A stretch of DNA of 64,000 nt. Origin: Burkholderia sp. Bp8963. GTDB taxonomy: Bacteria; Pseudomonadota; Gammaproteobacteria; Burkholderiales; Burkholderiaceae. The notes under the pieces are model-generated. The model saw only the letters and a list, made by a program, of their open reading frames with translations. It did no database searches and had not been told where the DNA came from. Positions 10,501 to 19,401 of this stretch are shown in pieces (position 1 is the first letter of the stretch; every line of letters begins with the position of its first letter). Where the stretch lies: NCBI RefSeq assembly GCF_003854275.1, contig NZ_QTQP01000017.1:79868-143867 (forward strand). The letters are read 5' to 3'. The position numbers were made by a program, and so were the translations under genes.

Positions 10501-11217
10501 CAGCACGCTCCCGGAAGATCGGCGCACGACGCGCGGCGCAGGCTGGCGGGCGCGGCGGAGACTGTCGTCGGGAGCGGGGCGGGCCGGGCGCTGGCGCGCG
10601 GCATGAGCGCGGCCGTCCCGGAGCGGGACGCGGGAACGCCATGAGGGTGACGGATGCGGATGGTGTGCGTTGTCATGATGAATCCAGTCGACATTGCGGA
10701 TCAGGCGCGCGTTACGCAGGAGGTCGAGACCGCCCGGCCTCGCGCACGTAGATCGCCATCCAGACGTCACGATAGCACTGTCGCGCGGCCGGAATATGGG
10801 CCGGCGTTGATTCGCGCTATCAGATGGCGATCATGTCGATCATAGGCCCGCCGCGCGACGTCGAGGGCCGGATGGCCGTGCATCTGGCCAAAATGCAGTC
10901 CCGGCAGTCCCGGTGAGGCTCGGCGGGCAGCGAGATGACGCGGCGCGCGGCGCGTGGAACGGCGGAATCGCGCGGCGTCGGGGTTTACGCGCGGACTACG
11001 CGGCCGGCATCGTGCGGATGGTCGCACGGGGCCGGCGAACGGGCGGAGCAGCGAGCGGAGAAGCGAGCTGAGAAGCGAACGGTAAAGCGGACGGGTATGC
11101 GTCGCTGGCCATACGCGGCCGGCTGCATGCCGGCGGTTCGACAGGCCGGCCCGTGCGGTGCGCCCGGACGGTTGGTTCCCGATCGGGCGCGGCCGGCTTT
11201 GCTTCGCGCGTCGCCGT
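10501..11217. other. Long intergenic region upstream of xdhC
   Basis: These 717 bases between xdhC and dsbB (both minus strand) contain no convincing gene. They hold a degenerate 12-bp tandem repeat at 11043-11090, and a segment around 10824-10850 with two direct copies of ATGATCG (minus strand) that may belong to the xdhC promoter. All open frames here have poor codon use and no recognisable domains. Confidence 0.6.
11043..11090. repeat. Degenerate 12-bp tandem repeat, four units
   Basis: Four consecutive 12-base units resemble GCGGAGAAGCGA and differ from one another at one to five positions. They lie in non-coding DNA between dsbB and xdhC. Confidence 0.7.
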
Positions 11218-11730
11218 TCAGGCCACGAGCTTGCGGCGGTTGCGCCAGAGGCTCGCAGCGACCAGGATCAGGATCGCGGCGAAGCCGATCAGCGCCCAGC
11301 CGGGCAGCAGGATGCCGAAGATCGGCGGATAGACCGTCTCGCACAGCCCCGCGACCTTGAACATGCCGGGGAACCAGTGCGCGGGCGGCAGGCTGTCGAC
11401 GATCGGCTGCAGCGTATCGAAGCCGCAGCTGAAGCCGGGGTTCATCTGGATCGACAGATGCCGCGCGGCCGTGCCGACGCCGCCCGCCGCGGAGATCGCG
11501 ATCAGCAGCTCGAGCAGCCAGAGGCCGCGCCAGTTCCGTATTCCGGCGGCGATGAACGCGAAGATGCCGATCGCCGCGAAGAAGTAGCGCTGGATGATGC
11601 ACAGCGGGCACGGATCCTCGTTCTTCACGTACTGCAGGTAAAGCGCACCGGCAAGGAGGCCAATGCATACCCAGCCGAGCAGCATCAGCAGGCGGTGTTC
11701 ACGGCGTAGCGCAAGCAGGTAATCGTTCAT
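11218..11730 (-). CDS. dsbB: Disulfide bond formation protein B
   Basis: This 170-aa inner-membrane protein re-oxidises DsbA and passes electrons to quinone. There are four hydrophobic segments. The first redox pair is the CPLC at residues 41-44 and the second pair is Cys102 and Cys130 in the second periplasmic loop, both as in the family. The start at 11730 ([13 protein letters not shown]) is preferred to an upstream ATG that would add 13 unusual residues. It appears to be transcribed alone. Confidence 0.95.
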   Translation of the reverse strand: MNDYLLALRREHRLLMLLGWVCIGLLAGALYLQYVKNEDPCPLCIIQRYFFAAIGIFAFIAAGIRNWRGLWLLELLIAISAAGGVGTAARHLSIQMNPGFSCGFDTLQPIVDSLPPAHWFPGMFKVAGLCETVYPPIFGILLPGWALIGFAAILILVAASLWRNRRKLVA

Positions 11731-11841
11731 GATCGGGCGGGGTTCCTCGTTGGTCGGTCCGGTCAACAATCGCGCGATTTTAGCGCGAACGAGCTGGCAC
11801 GAAACTGGCAGCGCGCTTGCGGCACCCCGCTGCCCCCCGTC

Positions 11842-11881
11842 ATACCCCGCCGTACCCCGCCGTACCCCGCCGTACCCCGCC
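11842..11881. repeat. Tandem decamer, four units
   Basis: The 10-base unit GTACCCCGCC is repeated four times, the first unit beginning AT instead of GT. It lies just past the amidase stop codon in the gap before dsbB. Confidence 0.9.
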
Positions 11882-11889
11882 GCCGCGTG

Positions 11890-13266
11890 TCAGCGGATCG
11901 TTTTCAGCACCGCTTCCACCGCCTGGCCGATCGCGAGCAGCGCATCGTCGCGATGCGGCGCGGCGGCGAGCATCAGGCCGACCGGCGCCGCGTCGCGCGC
12001 ATGGCACGGCAGCGACAGTGCGCACGCGTCGAGGAAATTGAACGCGCTCGGGTTGCGCAGAATCAGCGCGTTGGTGCGTGCGAACGCGTCGTCGTCCGCT
12101 TCCAGTTCCGCGATCCGCGGCGGCACGACCGGCACGGTCGGCGCGACGAGCGCGTCGAAGCGCGACCACACCGTGTGCGCGGCTTCGTCGAGCATCGCGT
12201 CGCGCTCGGCGAGCAGGTCGAGGTAGTCGGCCGCGCTGGCCGGCTCGCCTTTCAGGATGCGCGACAGCACGCGCGGGTCGTAGCGCTCGCGATGCCGTGC
12301 GAGCAGCGGCCGGTGCCACGCATAGGCCTCGATCGGCGAGAAACCGAAGCGGTTGACTTCCGGCAGCCGGTCGAGCGCGGCGAAACGCACCTCGCTGACG
12401 ATCGCGCCCGCGGCCTCGAGGTGCTTGAGCGCGGTGTCGAGTGCGGCGGCTACATCGGCATCGACGCCGTCCGTCACGTAGTTCGTCAGCACGCCGAGCC
12501 GTACGCCCTCGAGCGGCCGCGCGGCGGGCACGTGCGGCTCGAGGCCCGCGAGCATCCGGTCGACGAGCGCACAGCATGCGACCGTCAGGCCGATCGGGCC
12601 GAACGAATCGAGCGTCGTCGACAGCGGCACGCCGCCTTGCTTCGGAATGCGGCTCGCGGTCGGCTTGAAGCCCGTCAGCCCGCACAGCGCGGCCGGGATC
12701 CGGATCGAGCCGCCGGTGTCGGTGCCGAGCGCGACGGCCGCCATCCCGTCGGCGACGGACGCGGCAGCGCCCGACGACGAGCCGCCGGCGATCCGTGCGT
12801 CGCCCGGCACGTCGCGCCGGTACGGCGAGCGCGGGGTGCCGAAATGCGGATTCAGGCCGAGCCCCGAGAATGCGAACTCGCTCATGTTGGTGCGGCCGAC
12901 CACCACCGCGCCCGCGCGCTTCAGGCGCGCGACGGCCACCGCATCGGCCGTCGCGGGCGGCGCGCCGTCGAGCACGCGTGAGCCGGCGCGCGTCACCTGG
13001 CCGGCGACGTCGAACAGGTCCTTGACCGACACCGGGATGCCCGCGAGCGGCGACAGCACGGTGCCGGCGGCGCGCAGGCGGTCGTGCGCGTCGGCCGCCG
13101 CGCGCGCGTTGTCGGCATCGACCTCGGTGAACACGACGGCACCCTGGCCGGCCGGATCGGCGATCCGTTCGAGCGCGGTGTCGACGAGCGCGCGGCTCGT
13201 CGTGCGGCCGGCGGCGAGGTCCGCGGCAAGCTGGGCAAGCGGGGGGAAGGGCGTGAAAGTGGTCAT
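11890..13266 (-). CDS. Amidase-signature family amidase
   Basis: This 458-aa hydrolase has the amidase-signature triad: Lys82 (in VSVKDLFDVAG), the cis-Ser163 of GGSSSGAAAS and the nucleophile Ser187 in GTDTGGSIR. The 24-residue spacing between the serines is standard for the family. The substrate cannot be told from sequence; such enzymes act on small aliphatic or aromatic amides, or on carbamoyl compounds such as allophanate. The ATG at 13266 lies 7 bases after the GntR regulator's stop, so the two form an operon, and the regulator probably responds to the amidase substrate or product. Confidence 0.88.
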   Translation of the reverse strand: MTTFTPFPPLAQLAADLAAGRTTSRALVDTALERIADPAGQGAVVFTEVDADNARAAADAHDRLRAAGTVLSPLAGIPVSVKDLFDVAGQVTRAGSRVLDGAPPATADAVAVARLKRAGAVVVGRTNMSEFAFSGLGLNPHFGTPRSPYRRDVPGDARIAGGSSSGAAASVADGMAAVALGTDTGGSIRIPAALCGLTGFKPTASRIPKQGGVPLSTTLDSFGPIGLTVACCALVDRMLAGLEPHVPAARPLEGVRLGVLTNYVTDGVDADVAAALDTALKHLEAAGAIVSEVRFAALDRLPEVNRFGFSPIEAYAWHRPLLARHRERYDPRVLSRILKGEPASAADYLDLLAERDAMLDEAAHTVWSRFDALVAPTVPVVPPRIAELEADDDAFARTNALILRNPSAFNFLDACALSLPCHARDAAPVGLMLAAAPHRDDALLAIGQAVEAVLKTIR

Positions 13267-13273
13267 GGACGGC

Positions 13274-13957
13274 TCAGGGGCGAAGATGTTGAAGAAGGGT
13301 GACGCGGAACGAATCGATATGGCGTTCGATGGCCGCGCGCGCACCGTCGGCGTCGCGCGCGGCGAGCCGTTCGAACAGCTCGCGGTGTTCGCGCTGCACG
13401 TCGGCGAGGTGATGTGGTTCGGACAGCGTGACGAACCAGAAGCGCAGCGACCGCTCATGCAGCCCGCGCAGGATGTCGGCGAGCACCGGGTTGCGCGCGG
13501 CTGCGCCGATCGCCTGATGGAACGCGCGGTCGAGGTCCATCATGCTTTCGACGTCGTGCCGGTCGGCGCAGGCCTGTCCGTCGTCGAGCAGCGCGGCCAT
13601 CCGCGCGAGATCGTCGGGCGATGCGTGACGGGCGGCGAGCGCGGCGCAGTGCGCCTCGTTGATGCGACGCACGTCGATCACCGCGACGATGTCGTCGAGC
13701 GACAGCGGCTGCACCATCAGGCCCTTGCGCGGCATCACGGACAGCAGCCCTTCGAGCACGAGGCGATGCACGGCCTGATGGACCGGCGTGCGGCCGATCC
13801 CGGTTCGCGCGACGAGATCGGCCTCGTTGAGCGCGGCGCCGGGTTTCAGGCGCATCGTGATGATGTCGCGCTGGATCAGCGCGTACGCGCGATCGGCGAG
13901 GCTGGCGGCCGAGACGTCGGGCGGGCGGGTGGGCGGGGCGTCGGTCAGGATGTTCAT
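13274..13957 (-). CDS. GntR-family regulator, FadR/FCD subgroup
   Basis: This 227-aa transcription factor has a winged helix at about residues 20-85 (LNEADLVARTGIGRTPVHQA) and an all-helical C-terminal FCD ligand domain with the metal-ligand pattern D-x3-H (DLDRAFHQA) and later His residues. It precedes the amidase by 7 bases and very likely regulates it and itself. A perfect 12-bp palindrome 81 bases upstream of the start (14038-14049) is a good operator candidate. It is divergent from the glutamine amidotransferase gene. Confidence 0.9.
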   Translation of the reverse strand: MNILTDAPPTRPPDVSAASLADRAYALIQRDIITMRLKPGAALNEADLVARTGIGRTPVHQAVHRLVLEGLLSVMPRKGLMVQPLSLDDIVAVIDVRRINEAHCAALAARHASPDDLARMAALLDDGQACADRHDVESMMDLDRAFHQAIGAAARNPVLADILRGLHERSLRFWFVTLSEPHHLADVQREHRELFERLAARDADGARAAIERHIDSFRVTLLQHLRP

Positions 13958-14037
13958 GCGGGCTGGGGCGCGGCGGCAGGACGGGGCGAGCGCATGCTCG
14001 GGCAGTTCAGGAGCGTAAGCAATGCGTCGATATTATT

Positions 14038-14049
14038 GTGATATATCAC
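14038..14049. promoter_or_regulatory. Candidate GntR operator palindrome
   Basis: GTGATATATCAC is a perfect 12-bp palindrome in the divergent region between the gntR-type gene and the amidotransferase gene. Short AT-centred palindromes of this type are typical operators of FCD-type GntR regulators. The site is inferred, with no experimental support. Confidence 0.5.
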
Positions 14050-14223
14050 TGATGTCCAGCGGAGCGAACTGACCGTGCGGGCGGGGACGATTCCCGTGCG
14101 GAAACTGACCCGACCCTTGCAACATTGATGACAAGATGTTGTCGGCTCACCGCACGATCGGGCACTGAAGCATAATGATTCCTCGTCAATCCACACGCGT
14201 GAGCGACGCACCAGACCACCGTC

Positions 14224-15477
14224 ATGAGCGAAAACACGCCTTCTGTTGCCGGTTCGGCCGGCACGTCTTCTTCTTCTTCTTCTTTCGACTCCACCCGCCC
14301 GAATCCGGCGCATGCGGTGTCCGGCGGCGCGCCTGCCGGACGGCCCGCGCAGGCGTCTGCCGCACACGGCGTCGCCGATGACGTCGCGGGCGCGGGTGCT
14401 TCGCCCGTCACCGGGGTATCGGAGCCGGGCGCGCCCGGCACGTCCGGCACGTCCTCCGGTGCCGCAACCGGCAGCAGCGCGGGTGCTTCGGCCGGCGCGG
14501 CTGCGAGCGAACGCAAGCCGGGCGCGCCGCCGCCGGGCTTCGGCGCGCAGCCCGACTTCGACACGCCGCGGCCGCCGCCCGCAAGCACGCCAGCGCCGCC
14601 TGCCTACCTGAGGCAAAGCGACACGCCGTGGTCGGTGTTCGGCCGGATCATCGCGGCGCGTGCGCGCCGGCTGTTCGACCGCGCCGGGCAGCGCATCACG
14701 CAGCGCACGCTGCGGATCGGCGTGTCCGCGCGCATCTTCCACCCGGAACCCGGCGCGAAGGGCCTGCGCGGCAAGACGCTGCAGTATCTCGAAGAGTCGA
14801 TCGCGCACTGGGTGATGTCGCGCGACGTGCTGGTCTTCATGATTCCTACCGTTGGTCATCAGGGGATGCTGCATCCGAGCAACATCCGACTGCGCGACTA
14901 CGCGAAGTGTCTCGACGGCCTGCTGCTGCAAGGCGGCGCCGACGTGTCGCCGCAGACTTATGCGGCGTCGGACGCGCGTCCCGAATGGCCGGGCGACCGT
15001 GTGCGCGACATGTACGAGCTTGAGCTGCTGCACGAATTCGTCGAGTCCGGCAAGCCGGTGCTCGGCGTGTGTCGCGGCTGCCAGCTGATCAACGTCGCGT
15101 TCGGCGGGTCGCTCTACCAGGACATCGCGACCGACGTGCCGACCGCGAACCCGCACGTGAGCGAGCATTACGACCAGCACCGCCATGCGATCCGGTTCCC
15201 CGACAGCTCGACGCTCGCGAGCATGTTCCCGGGTCGCCGCGAGGCGATCGTCAACTCGATCCACCATCAGGCGATCCGCGATCTCGGCCGCGACCTGAAC
15301 ATCGAGGCCGTGTCGGCCGGCGACGGGATCATCGAGGGTATCCGCTACCGGCGCGCGCCGTTCGTCGTCGGCGTGCAATGGCACCCCGAGTTCCACCGCG
15401 CGGGAGGGGCCGAACTGCTCGACTGCACGCCGCTACTCGACTCGTTCCTGCGCGCCGCGCGCGAGACGCGACTGTAA
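14224..15477 (+). CDS. Class I glutamine amidotransferase, gamma-glutamyl-GABA hydrolase (PuuD) type
   Basis: This 417-aa protein has a C-terminal peptidase C26-like domain of about 250 residues. The nucleophile Cys283 is in GVCRGCQ and the catalytic His387/Glu389 pair is in QWHPE. PuuD hydrolyses gamma-glutamyl-GABA in putrescine breakdown; the exact substrate here is not shown. The first about 135 residues are disordered, rich in Ala, Gly, Pro and Ser, with a Ser6 tract encoded by six TCT codons (14266-14283). No clear ribosome site precedes the ATG, so a start further in is possible. It stands alone between the GntR gene and the DUF2968 gene. Confidence 0.85.
   Translation: MSENTPSVAGSAGTSSSSSSFDSTRPNPAHAVSGGAPAGRPAQASAAHGVADDVAGAGASPVTGVSEPGAPGTSGTSSGAATGSSAGASAGAAASERKPGAPPPGFGAQPDFDTPRPPPASTPAPPAYLRQSDTPWSVFGRIIAARARRLFDRAGQRITQRTLRIGVSARIFHPEPGAKGLRGKTLQYLEESIAHWVMSRDVLVFMIPTVGHQGMLHPSNIRLRDYAKCLDGLLLQGGADVSPQTYAASDARPEWPGDRVRDMYELELLHEFVESGKPVLGVCRGCQLINVAFGGSLYQDIATDVPTANPHVSEHYDQHRHAIRFPDSSTLASMFPGRREAIVNSIHHQAIRDLGRDLNIEAVSAGDGIIEGIRYRRAPFVVGVQWHPEFHRAGGAELLDCTPLLDSFLRAARETRL
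14266..14283. repeat. In-frame TCT microsatellite, six units
   Basis: Six perfect TCT codons encode serine near the N-terminus of the amidotransferase. Length changes would add or remove serines without breaking the frame. Confidence 0.95.
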
Positions 15478-15586
15478 AACTGTCGGACTTTGTGATCACG
15501 TGCCGCATCCCGGATTATTTCGAGATGCGGCTCCGGCGATTTCAACGATAATCACGCGTTCCCGATTCGTTCGCCGGAGTCTGAAG

Positions 15587-16267
15587 TTGGCCTTCCGAAA
15601 TTTCTTCCCTGCACGACCCGCAGCGTGGACCGTTGCGATCGCCTTGTGCGCGCATGCGGGCGCGGCATGGTCCGACGATGCGTCGGCACCCGTTGCCGGC
15701 ACCCGCCCGGCCGTGACGAGCCTGAGCGGCGACTCGGCGCCTGCCGCGAACGGCGCCGCACAAGGCAATGTCGCCGAGCTGACGCAGATGCTGCGTGACG
15801 GCAGGATCGTCGAAATGCGCACGACGTACAACGGCAGCTACGGCGCCAGCCTGATGTTCGATCCGCAGGAAATGACGTACTACGTCGCGCTGTTCCAGGA
15901 CAAGCATCTGTGGCGCGTGATCAGGTCGCAGGAGAAGATCCGTGCGGAGATGGTGTATGCGAACTTCGTCCAGCAGACCGTGCACTTGTCGGACGTCGAG
16001 ATCCGCCGGACGGAACTGCAGGCGCAGAAGGTGTTTCTCGAGCGCGTGATCGCGCTGTCGACGAATCGTGCGCAGCAGTTGCAGGCCGACCTGAATGTCG
16101 CGCGCAGCCAGCAGGCCGAGGTTGCGCAGCGGCAGAAGACGACGGAAGAACAGGCGCGTGCACTGCAGGTCGAGAAGCGTGCGGCGCAGGTGCAGTTGCG
16201 TGAACTGCAGCAGCAGGTGCAGCAGCTCGAGCGCCAGACCGAGTCGGGATTGCCGGTGCACAAATAA
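15587..16267 (+). CDS. DUF2968 protein, secreted coiled coil
   Basis: This protein of about 226 aa has a signal peptide (hydrophobic segment TVAIALCAHAGAAWS) and a long C-terminal coiled coil rich in Q, E, L and R (about residues 120-215). It matches the DUF2968 family found in Burkholderia and relatives, whose function is unknown; it is probably periplasmic. I chose the TTG at 15587 because a GGAG ribosome site stands 7 bases before it. A CTG two codons upstream, or the ATG at 15500, are alternatives, but the latter would put 29 extra residues before the signal peptide. A strong terminator follows. Confidence 0.8.
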   Translation: MAFRNFFPARPAAWTVAIALCAHAGAAWSDDASAPVAGTRPAVTSLSGDSAPAANGAAQGNVAELTQMLRDGRIVEMRTTYNGSYGASLMFDPQEMTYYVALFQDKHLWRVIRSQEKIRAEMVYANFVQQTVHLSDVEIRRTELQAQKVFLERVIALSTNRAQQLQADLNVARSQQAEVAQRQKTTEEQARALQVEKRAAQVQLRELQQQVQQLERQTESGLPVHK

Positions 16268-16299
16268 CGCGCGTACGATCTTCGGATCGACGCAACACG

Positions 16300-16338
16300 A
16301 AGCCCGGCGAAGCGACCCTTCGCCGGGCTTTCTTTTTT
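16300..16338 (+). terminator. Intrinsic terminator after the DUF2968 gene
   Basis: Twelve-bp arms (16300-16311 and 16319-16330) with a 7-nt loop are followed by TCTTTTTT. The terminator lies 32 bases after the stop codon. Confidence 0.9.
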
Positions 16339-16359
16339 GCTGCGGCTTGCCGGTGCCGG

Positions 16360-17358
16360 TCAGCGCGTGAATGCGTCAGGTGCGTCGGTCACGCGCCGAT
16401 GGGACAGCCGGGCGGTCCAGTCGAAACCGGGCTCTGGCGTGCGCGCCGCTGGAGCCGCCGCAGGTTGGGCTGCGCGCAGCGCGTTAGCCATCGCGGCCAG
16501 CGTGCGCGGATCGTCGAGCGCGTCGAGCGGCGGCTCGGTCGACGACGGGGCGCGTCGATGCACGGCGCGTGTCGGCTGCGGTGCTGGCTGGATGCGGTTG
16601 GCGACACTTTGCACGACCGGCGCGGCGGTATGCGGGGCAAGCGTCGGGCGAGCGCCGGCCGTGCGCGCTGGCTTGGGCGCTGGCTTGGGCGCTGGCTTGG
16701 GCGCTGGCGACGGCGCTGGCGACGGCGCGGCCGCGAGCCGTTCTGCGTCGGCTGTTGTACGGGGGCGCTGGGCCGCGACGGTTGGCGATTGCGCGCGTGT
16801 TGCGATCGATTGCCGGGCGGTGGCTGCATCGCGGGTATCGGCCGGGCTGACTGTGGGGCTGACTGTGGGGCGGATTGTCGGGTTGACTGCCGGGCTGGCT
16901 GCGGGGCTGGCTACCGGGCTCGTGCGGGCGAATGACGAATCCGGTGGACGGCTTTCGTGCGGGATCGCGATGGAGCCCGTGTGCACGGATTGCGTCGACG
17001 ATCCGATACCGGGTGGCGGCTCGTGCGCGGCGATCAGCCAGCCGATGAGACCGAGCGCCCCAATGCTCCAGCAGGTCGCGAACATCGCGCGCCGGTCGCG
17101 TGCGCGGGCCGCGCCGGCGACCGGCCGCAACGCGACGATGATCGGCTGCGGCACGGCCGAAATCGACGGCTGCCAGTGACAGCCGCGATGGGGCGCCGTG
17201 ACGTCGATACACGACGTCGTGGTGACCGCGCGGCCGGGCTGCTTGTCGAATGAGCTTCGGATCGCCCACTCGCGACCGAATGGCGGCACGCCGTCGAGCG
17301 GCGCGGAACGAGGCTTGGCGAGTTCGCCTTCGACGGAAACGAGTGGCGATCGGTTCAT
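16360..17358 (-). CDS. Hypothetical single-pass membrane protein with Pro/Ala repeats
   Basis: This 332-aa protein is not assigned to a family. It has a cytosolic N-terminus of about 90 residues, one membrane segment (MFATCWSIGALGLIGWLIAA) and a long extracytoplasmic part rich in Pro, Ala, Ser and Thr. Two blocks of four-residue repeats are visible: six P-x-x-S/N/R units, and a run of PAPK/PAPS units. Both come from 12-bp tandem repeats in the DNA. The layout, membrane anchor plus PAPK spacer plus short C-terminal domain, recalls TonB-like or peptidoglycan-spanning proteins, but no defining motif is seen. The start at 17358 (MNRSPLV) was chosen because upstream codons look non-coding. Confidence 0.6.
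   Translation of the reverse strand: MNRSPLVSVEGELAKPRSAPLDGVPPFGREWAIRSSFDKQPGRAVTTTSCIDVTAPHRGCHWQPSISAVPQPIIVALRPVAGAARARDRRAMFATCWSIGALGLIGWLIAAHEPPPGIGSSTQSVHTGSIAIPHESRPPDSSFARTSPVASPAASPAVNPTIRPTVSPTVSPADTRDAATARQSIATRAQSPTVAAQRPRTTADAERLAAAPSPAPSPAPKPAPKPAPKPARTAGARPTLAPHTAAPVVQSVANRIQPAPQPTRAVHRRAPSSTEPPLDALDDPRTLAAMANALRAAQPAAAPAARTPEPGFDWTARLSHRRVTDAPDAFTR
16665..16724. repeat. 12-bp tandem repeat encoding PAPK/PAPS units
   Basis: Three copies of GCGCTGGCTTGG are followed by two of GCGCTGGCGACG on the plus strand. On the coding (minus) strand they give four-residue proline-alanine repeats. Confidence 0.9.
16843..16914. repeat. Degenerate 12-bp tandem repeat, six units
   Basis: Six units resembling GGGGCTGACTGT encode P-T-V-S-like four-residue repeats in the same membrane protein. 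Confidence 0.85.
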
Positions 17359-17562
17359 GGCAGAGGGGCGCCGCGCCGCACGGGCGGAAAGCCGGATGCG
17401 GAGCGGACGTCGACACAAAACTCAGTATTGTGGTCACTCGTGGGCTGACCGTCGATCAGATAAGTCCGATTTTTGACTGCTATTTTTTAACGCCGAGACG
17501 GTCGTGCCGCGATCCGCGGCGTGCGGCACGACGCGGATGCCGCTCCCTTTTGTATCGGATGG

Positions 17563-19401
17563 TCAGGCGTCGCGCAGTGCGTCGGCCACGACGCGCACGA
17601 CGGCGTCCCATTGTCCGGTGGCCGGCTGCCGCACGAGCCGCGCCTGGGGATACCACGGACAGTCGGCACTGGTGAACCAGCGCCAGTCCGCCGCGAACGG
17701 CAGCATCAGCCACAGCGGCTTGCCGAGCGCGCCGGTGAGGTGTGCGACCGAGGTATCGATCGAGACGACGCCATCGAGCCGTTCGATTACCGCCGCCGTT
17801 TCGGCGAAGTCGGTCAGCCGGCCGCCGAGGTGATGGATACGCGGATGCGCATCGATGCAGGCGCGCTCGGCGTCGTCCACCGCAGGCTGCAGCACGATCC
17901 AGTCGATGTCCGGCAGCGCGAACAGCGGCTCGAGCGCGGCGAGCGTTATCGAGCGGTTGTCCTGCGCCAGCCGGCGCCCCGACCATGCGATCCCGAACTT
18001 GCGCTTCGACTGTCCGCCTAGCGAGCCGCGGAAGCGCCGGCGGGCGAGGTCCGGTGCGCCGAGATAGCGCGTTCCCGACAGGATGTCGGCAGGCTGTAGC
18101 CCGAGCGCGAACGGCAGGCTCAGCAGCGTGCATGCGACGTCCGCTGCGGGCGCCTTCGCGGCGCCTTGCGCGACGAGCGTCACGCGCCAGTGTGCGGCGA
18201 TTGGCGCGAGCAGCGTGACGAGCTCCGGCTGCACCTCGAGCACGACGTGCGCGCAGCGCGTGCGGGCGAGCGGCACGAAACGGACGAACTGCAGCGTGTC
18301 GCCGAACCCCTGTTCCGCGCGGATCAGCAGCGTGCGCGACGCGATCGGCTCGCCTTGCCAGCGCGGCAGCGCGCCGAGCGGCGTTGCGCCGGGCGTGTCG
18401 TGGCGCGCTTCGTAGGCGGGCAGGCCGCGCGTGAAATCGCCGAGCGTCAGCAGCGTGACCGCACGATGCAATTGCGCGAGCGTGAGATCGGGCGTGACGC
18501 GCAGCGCCTGGTCGAACGCGCGCAATGCCATCTCGTGTGCGCCGAGCGCGTGATGGGCGTTGCCGAGGTTCAGCCACGCGAGGCTGAACGACGGATCGAG
18601 GCCGACCGCGCGCTCGTAGTAGGGCAGCGCATCGCGATGCCGTGCCTGCGCGCACAGTGCGTTCGCGAGGCCGTACAGCGCGAGCGGGAACGGCGGATGC
18701 ATCGCGAGTGCGGCCTCGAACGCGGCGGCGGCTTCCGCGTGGCGGCCGACCGCGTCGAGCGTGTTGCCGAGGTTGAAATGCGCGGCGACGAAGCGCGGCT
18801 GCGCGTCGATGGCCGCGCGGAAATGCGTGATCGCGTCGTCGGCGCGGTCCATCGCGGACAGCGCCATCGCGAGGTTGTTGTGTGCGCCCGGGTGGCCGGG
18901 ACGCAGTTCGAGCGCGCGATGGAACGCGGCGAGCGCGTCGTCGTGGCGGCCGAGCGCGTTCAGCGCATTGCCGAGATTGTTGTGGATCGACGCGTCGTCC
19001 GGCGTGAGCCGCAGCGCGCGCTCGAATGCATCGATCGCATCCTCGTGACGCTGCAGTGCCGCATACGCGTTGCCGAGGTTGTAGTGTGCGAGCGGAAATT
19101 CGGGCGCGAGCGTCAGCGCATTGCGGAAGCGGTCGATCGCTTCGTCCATGCGGCCGAGCGCCTTCAGCGCATTGCCGAGATTGAGCTGCAGCGCGGCATC
19201 GCCCGGACGCAACGCGACCGCGCGGCCGACGAGATCGGCTGCTTCGGCGTGTTGGCCCTGCTGATGCCGCAACACGCCGAACAGATGCAGCGCGTCGGCG
19301 TCGGCGGGATTGGCGGCGAGCGCGGCGCGATAGCCGTGCTCGGCGTCGGCGAGCCGGCCCGCGCGGTGCGCGGCGTACGCTCGGTCGAAGGCGGAATCCA
19401 T
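17563..19401 (-). CDS. TPR protein with glycosyltransferase-like C-terminal domain
   Basis: This 612-aa cytosolic protein has about eleven tetratricopeptide repeats over residues 1-380 (repeating ALAANPADADAL / NLGNALNALGRHDDAL patterns). A C-terminal domain of about 210 residues is of the type seen in bacterial OGT-like (GT41) or GT9-like proteins, with the motifs EQGFGDTLQFVRF and SIDTSVAHLTGALGKP. OGT-type enzymes glycosylate proteins such as adhesins or flagellins; the target here is not evident. The start at 19401 matches the first TPR, and the frame stays open further upstream. It is divergent from the FAD monooxygenase gene with 130 bases between starts. Confidence 0.85.
   Translation of the reverse strand: MDSAFDRAYAAHRAGRLADAEHGYRAALAANPADADALHLFGVLRHQQGQHAEAADLVGRAVALRPGDAALQLNLGNALKALGRMDEAIDRFRNALTLAPEFPLAHYNLGNAYAALQRHEDAIDAFERALRLTPDDASIHNNLGNALNALGRHDDALAAFHRALELRPGHPGAHNNLAMALSAMDRADDAITHFRAAIDAQPRFVAAHFNLGNTLDAVGRHAEAAAAFEAALAMHPPFPLALYGLANALCAQARHRDALPYYERAVGLDPSFSLAWLNLGNAHHALGAHEMALRAFDQALRVTPDLTLAQLHRAVTLLTLGDFTRGLPAYEARHDTPGATPLGALPRWQGEPIASRTLLIRAEQGFGDTLQFVRFVPLARTRCAHVVLEVQPELVTLLAPIAAHWRVTLVAQGAAKAPAADVACTLLSLPFALGLQPADILSGTRYLGAPDLARRRFRGSLGGQSKRKFGIAWSGRRLAQDNRSITLAALEPLFALPDIDWIVLQPAVDDAERACIDAHPRIHHLGGRLTDFAETAAVIERLDGVVSIDTSVAHLTGALGKPLWLMLPFAADWRWFTSADCPWYPQARLVRQPATGQWDAVVRVVADALRDA

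Noticed and set aside
17501..17532. GTCGTGCCGC / GCGGCACGAC inverted repeat after the TPR gene as a terminator
   Set aside because: The T stretch lies about 10 bases away from the stem, so termination is doubtful; not listed as a feature.
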